Source: an uncultured Ruminococcus sp. (GTDB lineage Bacteria > Bacillota > Clostridia > Oscillospirales > Ruminococcaceae). Taken from it: 8,444 nt of DNA. Position numbers and translations under genes: made by a program. The notes beneath the pieces are model-generated. The model saw only the letters and a program-made list of their open reading frames with translations, was not told the DNA's origin and did not search any database. The stretch's first letter is position 1, and every line of letters begins with the position of its first letter. The stretch lies in contig CAMJES010000079.1 of the NCBI GenBank assembly GCA_946404705.1, forward strand, positions 1-8,444, given 5' to 3'. Below are positions 6,042 through 8,444 of this stretch, one piece after another.

Positions 6042-6173
6042 ATGAAGCTTACGCAGTCAAAAACATTCTGGAGAGGTCTTTGGCTTGTAGCAGTTGCGCT
6101 CGGCGGAGTTGCTCTCGTCAAGGTCGCTTTTGAAATACTCAATCTTGGCGATAAAAAATATATTGATCTTTAA
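6042..6173 (+). CDS. 43-residue single-span membrane micro-protein, function unknown
   Basis: A short open frame starts at ATG 6042 behind a near-perfect AAGGAGGAG site (7 nt spacing) and ends at TAA 6171-6173, giving 43 residues. The N-terminus is polar (MKLTQSKTFWR). Residues 12-33 form one hydrophobic helix (GLWLVAVALGGVALV followed by KVAFEIL), interrupted by a single Lys27. The C-terminus is charged (NLGDKKYIDL). It is the first gene after the promoter and ends 14 nt before the flippase ATG; its stop codon overlaps the flippase ribosome binding site (TAAGGAG), implying coupled translation. It may be an accessory or regulatory subunit of the flippase, or a leader peptide. No family is recognised. 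Its strong ribosome binding site and protein-like composition argue that it is real. Confidence 0.78.
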   Translation: MKLTQSKTFWRGLWLVAVALGGVALVKVAFEILNLGDKKYIDL

Positions 6174-6187
6174 GGAGCTTTTCTGCA

Positions 6188-7612
6188 ATGAATAAATACC
6201 AGAAGCTTCTGAACAACACTCTGATCTTCGCTATCGGAACGTTCGGTTCAAAGCTTTTAAGCTTTATTCTCGTCCGTCTGTACACAGGCTGTATGACGAC
6301 CGAGCAATACAGCACAGCGGATCTGCTTTATCAGGCGTCAAACGTTATCTATCCGATAGTAACGCTCTCTATGGCGGACGCGCTCATCCGCTTTGGCATT
6401 GACAAGGCTTACGACAACAAGAAAATTTATACCGTTGCGCTCACGACCACGGCAGGAGGACTTGCTGTTCTGGCGCTTTTCACTCCGCTTATAAACAGCA
6501 TAGGCGCGTTCAAGGGATACGGTCTGCTGCTGTTCGTTTACTGCTTTTTCTCCTCGTTCAAGCAGCTCGCGGCAAGCTTTATCAGGGCGCGCGGCCTTGT
6601 AAAGCTTTTTGCGATAGACGGAATTATGTCTACTCTTATAATAGTTATAAGCAATCTTATCCTGCTGCTGAAATTCGACCTCGGTGTTACGGGATATGTC
6701 TGCTCGATAATAATTTCCGATGCGCTTTCGCTTTTGGGACTTATCGTTATATCCGAGCTTTACAAATTCTTTGATATAAAAACGCTTGACAAGAAGCTTT
6801 TCAAGGAGCTTGTGAAATACTCGCTTCCGCTTGTTCCGACTTATATCCTGTGGTGGATAACCTCCGCTTCGGACAGATATTTCGTTATCGGAATGGTAAG
6901 CAGCCACGAAAACGGTATTTACAGCGCGGCGCACAAGATACCGACATTGCTGCTGCTTGTGACAACGCTTTTTTATCAGGCTTGGCAGATGTCGGCTATC
7001 GAAAACAAGGACGACAAGGATCTTGCAGGTTATTATAAGCAGGTTTACGGCGCATATTCCTCGCTGCTTTTCATTGCGGCGGCAGGTCTTATAATGATAG
7101 TAAAGCCGTTTACATATATCCTTGTTGACAACGACCCCGAAAAGAACTTCGTTTTCGGTTATCACTACACACCGATACTGATAATCGCAATGATATTCCA
7201 ATGCCTTTGCCAGTTTTTGTCGAGCATTTACAACGTCCGCAAAAAGTCGGTCAACTCAATGGTGACGAGCATCGTTGCGGCGGTCGTTAATATTACGCTT
7301 GATATCCTGCTTATACCTCGCCTTGGCGTTTACGGAGCAGGACTTGCAACAATGACGGCATATTTCGCCTGCTTTATGGTGCGCGTTTTCGATACACGAA
7401 GCTATGTAAAGTTCCCGATAAGCTGGTTCAAGATGATAGTAAACATCATTGTTGTCGGCTATATGGCGATCGTTGCAATTACCGAGCCAAAAATGACCTA
7501 TCTCCAGCTTATAGTTCTGTTTATAGCGGTTGCGGTGTTCAATTTTGACGCAATTTTAAGTACGCTTAAGAATTTTATTGTAACAAAAAGAAAAAAATCA
7601 TCTAAATCTTGA
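6188..7612 (+). CDS. MOP-superfamily polysaccharide/lipid-linked oligosaccharide flippase (Wzx-like)
   Basis: This 474-residue polytopic membrane protein has the size and pattern of the polysaccharide biosynthesis exporters (Wzx/RfbX branch of the MOP superfamily), which move lipid-linked sugar units across the membrane. The N-terminus, NTLIFAIGTFGSKLLSFILV (10-29), is typical of the first helix. About 12-14 hydrophobic segments follow. Further family-like stretches are PLVPTYILWWITSASDRYFV (214-233), NGIYSAAHKIPTLLL (242-256) and TLDILLIPRLGVYGAGLAT (370-388). The C-terminus is a basic cytosolic tail (KRKKSSKS). The ATG follows AGGAG at about 10 nt spacing. The gene lies between the 43-residue membrane protein and the GH36 gene. 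There are no adjacent glycosyltransferases in view, so the glycan carried is unknown. MurJ-type lipid II flippase is an alternative but less likely from length and sequence. Confidence 0.92.
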   Translation: MNKYQKLLNNTLIFAIGTFGSKLLSFILVRLYTGCMTTEQYSTADLLYQASNVIYPIVTLSMADALIRFGIDKAYDNKKIYTVALTTTAGGLAVLALFTPLINSIGAFKGYGLLLFVYCFFSSFKQLAASFIRARGLVKLFAIDGIMSTLIIVISNLILLLKFDLGVTGYVCSIIISDALSLLGLIVISELYKFFDIKTLDKKLFKELVKYSLPLVPTYILWWITSASDRYFVIGMVSSHENGIYSAAHKIPTLLLLVTTLFYQAWQMSAIENKDDKDLAGYYKQVYGAYSSLLFIAAAGLIMIVKPFTYILVDNDPEKNFVFGYHYTPILIIAMIFQCLCQFLSSIYNVRKKSVNSMVTSIVAAVVNITLDILLIPRLGVYGAGLATMTAYFACFMVRVFDTRSYVKFPISWFKMIVNIIVVGYMAIVAITEPKMTYLQLIVLFIAVAVFNFDAILSTLKNFIVTKRKKSSKS

Positions 7613-7629
7613 TTTTGGAGGATAAATTT

Positions 7630-8444
7630 ATGGCAGCAGACAACATAAAGGTACAAAATCTGCACAAGGTCTACACACGCTATGTATGGCAGACGAATTC
7701 CGACGAGGATTTCACCGAGGATATGACCTTGTTCACGCTTACGGCGAAAAATACGACATATTCTTTCGCAGCGCTTGAAAGCGGACTTATCGCACACGTT
7801 TATTTCGGCAAAAAGGTCGAGGACGAAGACCTTTCCTACCTGCTCGCACTCGACAGAAACCCTTGGACGCTCAAAGTCAACGCTCGTGACGCAGGAACGG
7901 TCATGGATTCCACTCCGTTTGAATACCCCTGCCACGGCATCGGTGATTACAGAGAGCCTTGCCTTATGGTGATGGACAATGCAGGTATGTCCACCTGCGA
8001 CCTTCGCTATGTTTCACACAAAGTTTACGGCGGAAAGCCGAAGATCGAAACAGCTGACGGCTTTATCCCTGCGACCTTTGCAGACGAAAACGAAGCTTCA
8101 ACGCTTGAAATCAACTGCATTGACAGGACAAGCGGACTTGAAGCAACGCTTATTTATACAGCTTTTAAAGATCTTGACGTTATCACCCGAAGCGTTCGCC
8201 TTAAAAATAACGGCAGCGAAAGCATCAACATCAGAAGAGTGCTTTCCGCCTGCGTTGATTTTGAATCGTGCGATTATGACTTTATCACCCTCAACGGCTC
8301 ATGGGCAAGAGAAAGAGCGATGGAACGCTCACATCTTCACCACGGCAACGCCCTGCTTGCCGTGGTGAAGAGGGTTATCGTTCGTCAGCCTCTGACAGCT
8401 CCAGATACAGTTGACAAGTTCGATGTTATCGTTACCGTTAAAGG
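7630..8444 (+). CDS. GH36-family alpha-galactosidase, N-terminal part, 3' end outside the window
   Basis: The first 271 codons of a GH36 glycoside hydrolase, usually about 700-740 residues, acting on alpha-1,6-galactosides such as melibiose and raffinose-type sugars. Visible are landmarks of the N-terminal beta-sandwich domain: PFEYPCHGIGDYREP (96-110), DLRYVSHKVYGGKPKI (124-139), TLEINCIDRTSG (158-169), DLDVITRSVRLKN (181-193) and GSWARER (223-229). The catalytic barrel with its nucleophile lies beyond the edge. There is no signal peptide, so it is probably cytoplasmic. GGAGG lies 8 nt before the ATG and only 17 nt separate it from the flippase stop codon, so the genes are co-transcribed. 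After about residue 236 the family pattern is lost at a perfect inverted repeat: the frame stays open, but the expected Ser/Gly-rich SSHxxNP stretch is absent. The last roughly 75-110 bases may be a chimeric join. Confidence 0.87.
   Translation, partial: MAADNIKVQNLHKVYTRYVWQTNSDEDFTEDMTLFTLTAKNTTYSFAALESGLIAHVYFGKKVEDEDLSYLLALDRNPWTLKVNARDAGTVMDSTPFEYPCHGIGDYREPCLMVMDNAGMSTCDLRYVSHKVYGGKPKIETADGFIPATFADENEASTLEINCIDRTSGLEATLIYTAFKDLDVITRSVRLKNNGSESINIRRVLSACVDFESCDYDFITLNGSWARERAMERSHLHHGNALLAVVKRVIVRQPLTAPDTVDKFDVIVTVK
8335..8370. repeat. Perfect 14-bp inverted repeat inside the GH36 frame
   Basis: The left arm CTTCACCACGGCAA (8335-8348) and the right arm TTGCCGTGGTGAAG (8357-8370) are exact complements around an 8-nt loop. 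No T-run follows, so it is not an ordinary intrinsic terminator, and it lies inside an open coding frame. GH36 similarity fades at the left arm. It may mark an assembly or amplification join, a small insertion edge, or a genuine stem in the message. Confidence 0.85.

Noticed and set aside
6338..7201. 287-codon minus-strand open frame opposite the flippase
   Set aside because: The composition (many Arg, Lys, Tyr, Cys) is that of a complement of a membrane protein gene. No start signal or family resemblance was seen.
7979..8368. 129-codon plus-strand frame in another phase of the GH36 gene
   Set aside because: It overlaps a frame with strong GH36 motifs and has no start signal; it is a shadow frame.

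Overview
The window looks like part of a draft or metagenomic contig from an anaerobic Gram-positive Clostridia bacterium, most likely Ruminococcus or a related Oscillospiraceae. This is inferred from gene content (secreted transglutaminase-like proteins, a membrane-anchored beta-propeller protein beside a sigma factor, a GH36 alpha-galactosidase), strong AGGAGG-type ribosome binding sites, TGTGnTATAAT promoters, TTG starts and AT-rich intergenic DNA. No rRNA, tRNA, CRISPR array, transposase or phage gene was seen. The first 40 bases are not genomic: they are Illumina adapter plus what appears to be index sequence, so the left edge is an untrimmed contig end.

Positions 41-5092 hold two units on the minus strand. 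The upstream unit has its own promoter (5065-5092). It encodes an ECF-like sigma factor and, 19 nt downstream, a single-pass membrane protein with a short cytosolic N-terminus and a large extracytoplasmic beta-propeller, which is a plausible sigma/anti-sigma sensor pair. A strong intrinsic terminator follows (2318-2358). The second unit has its own promoter (2252-2280) and encodes two exported transglutaminase-fold paralogues joined by an ATGA overlap. The first keeps the Cys-His-Asp triad. The second has Ser in place of the catalytic Cys and is cut by the contig end.

Positions 5071-5870 hold a divergent AT-rich intergenic region with operator-like repeats and a small Asn/Gly-rich lipoprotein. 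The lipoprotein C-terminus combines an Asp-rich loop with an 11-residue-periodic helix, and the gene ends at a 15-bp-stem terminator.

Positions 5871-8444 hold a plus-strand operon behind a seven-base tandem repeat and a TATAAT promoter. It encodes a 43-residue single-span membrane protein that most gene callers would miss, a MOP-superfamily polysaccharide flippase, and the N-terminal part of a GH36 alpha-galactosidase that runs off the right edge. The last ~75-110 bases stop resembling GH36 at a perfect 14-bp inverted repeat, so the right end may be chimeric.

The overall theme is cell-envelope sensing, surface proteins and glycan handling. The most interesting biology is the sigma/beta-propeller pair, the active/Cys-to-Ser transglutaminase tandem and the micro-protein ahead of the flippase. 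Both contig edges need read-level checking.
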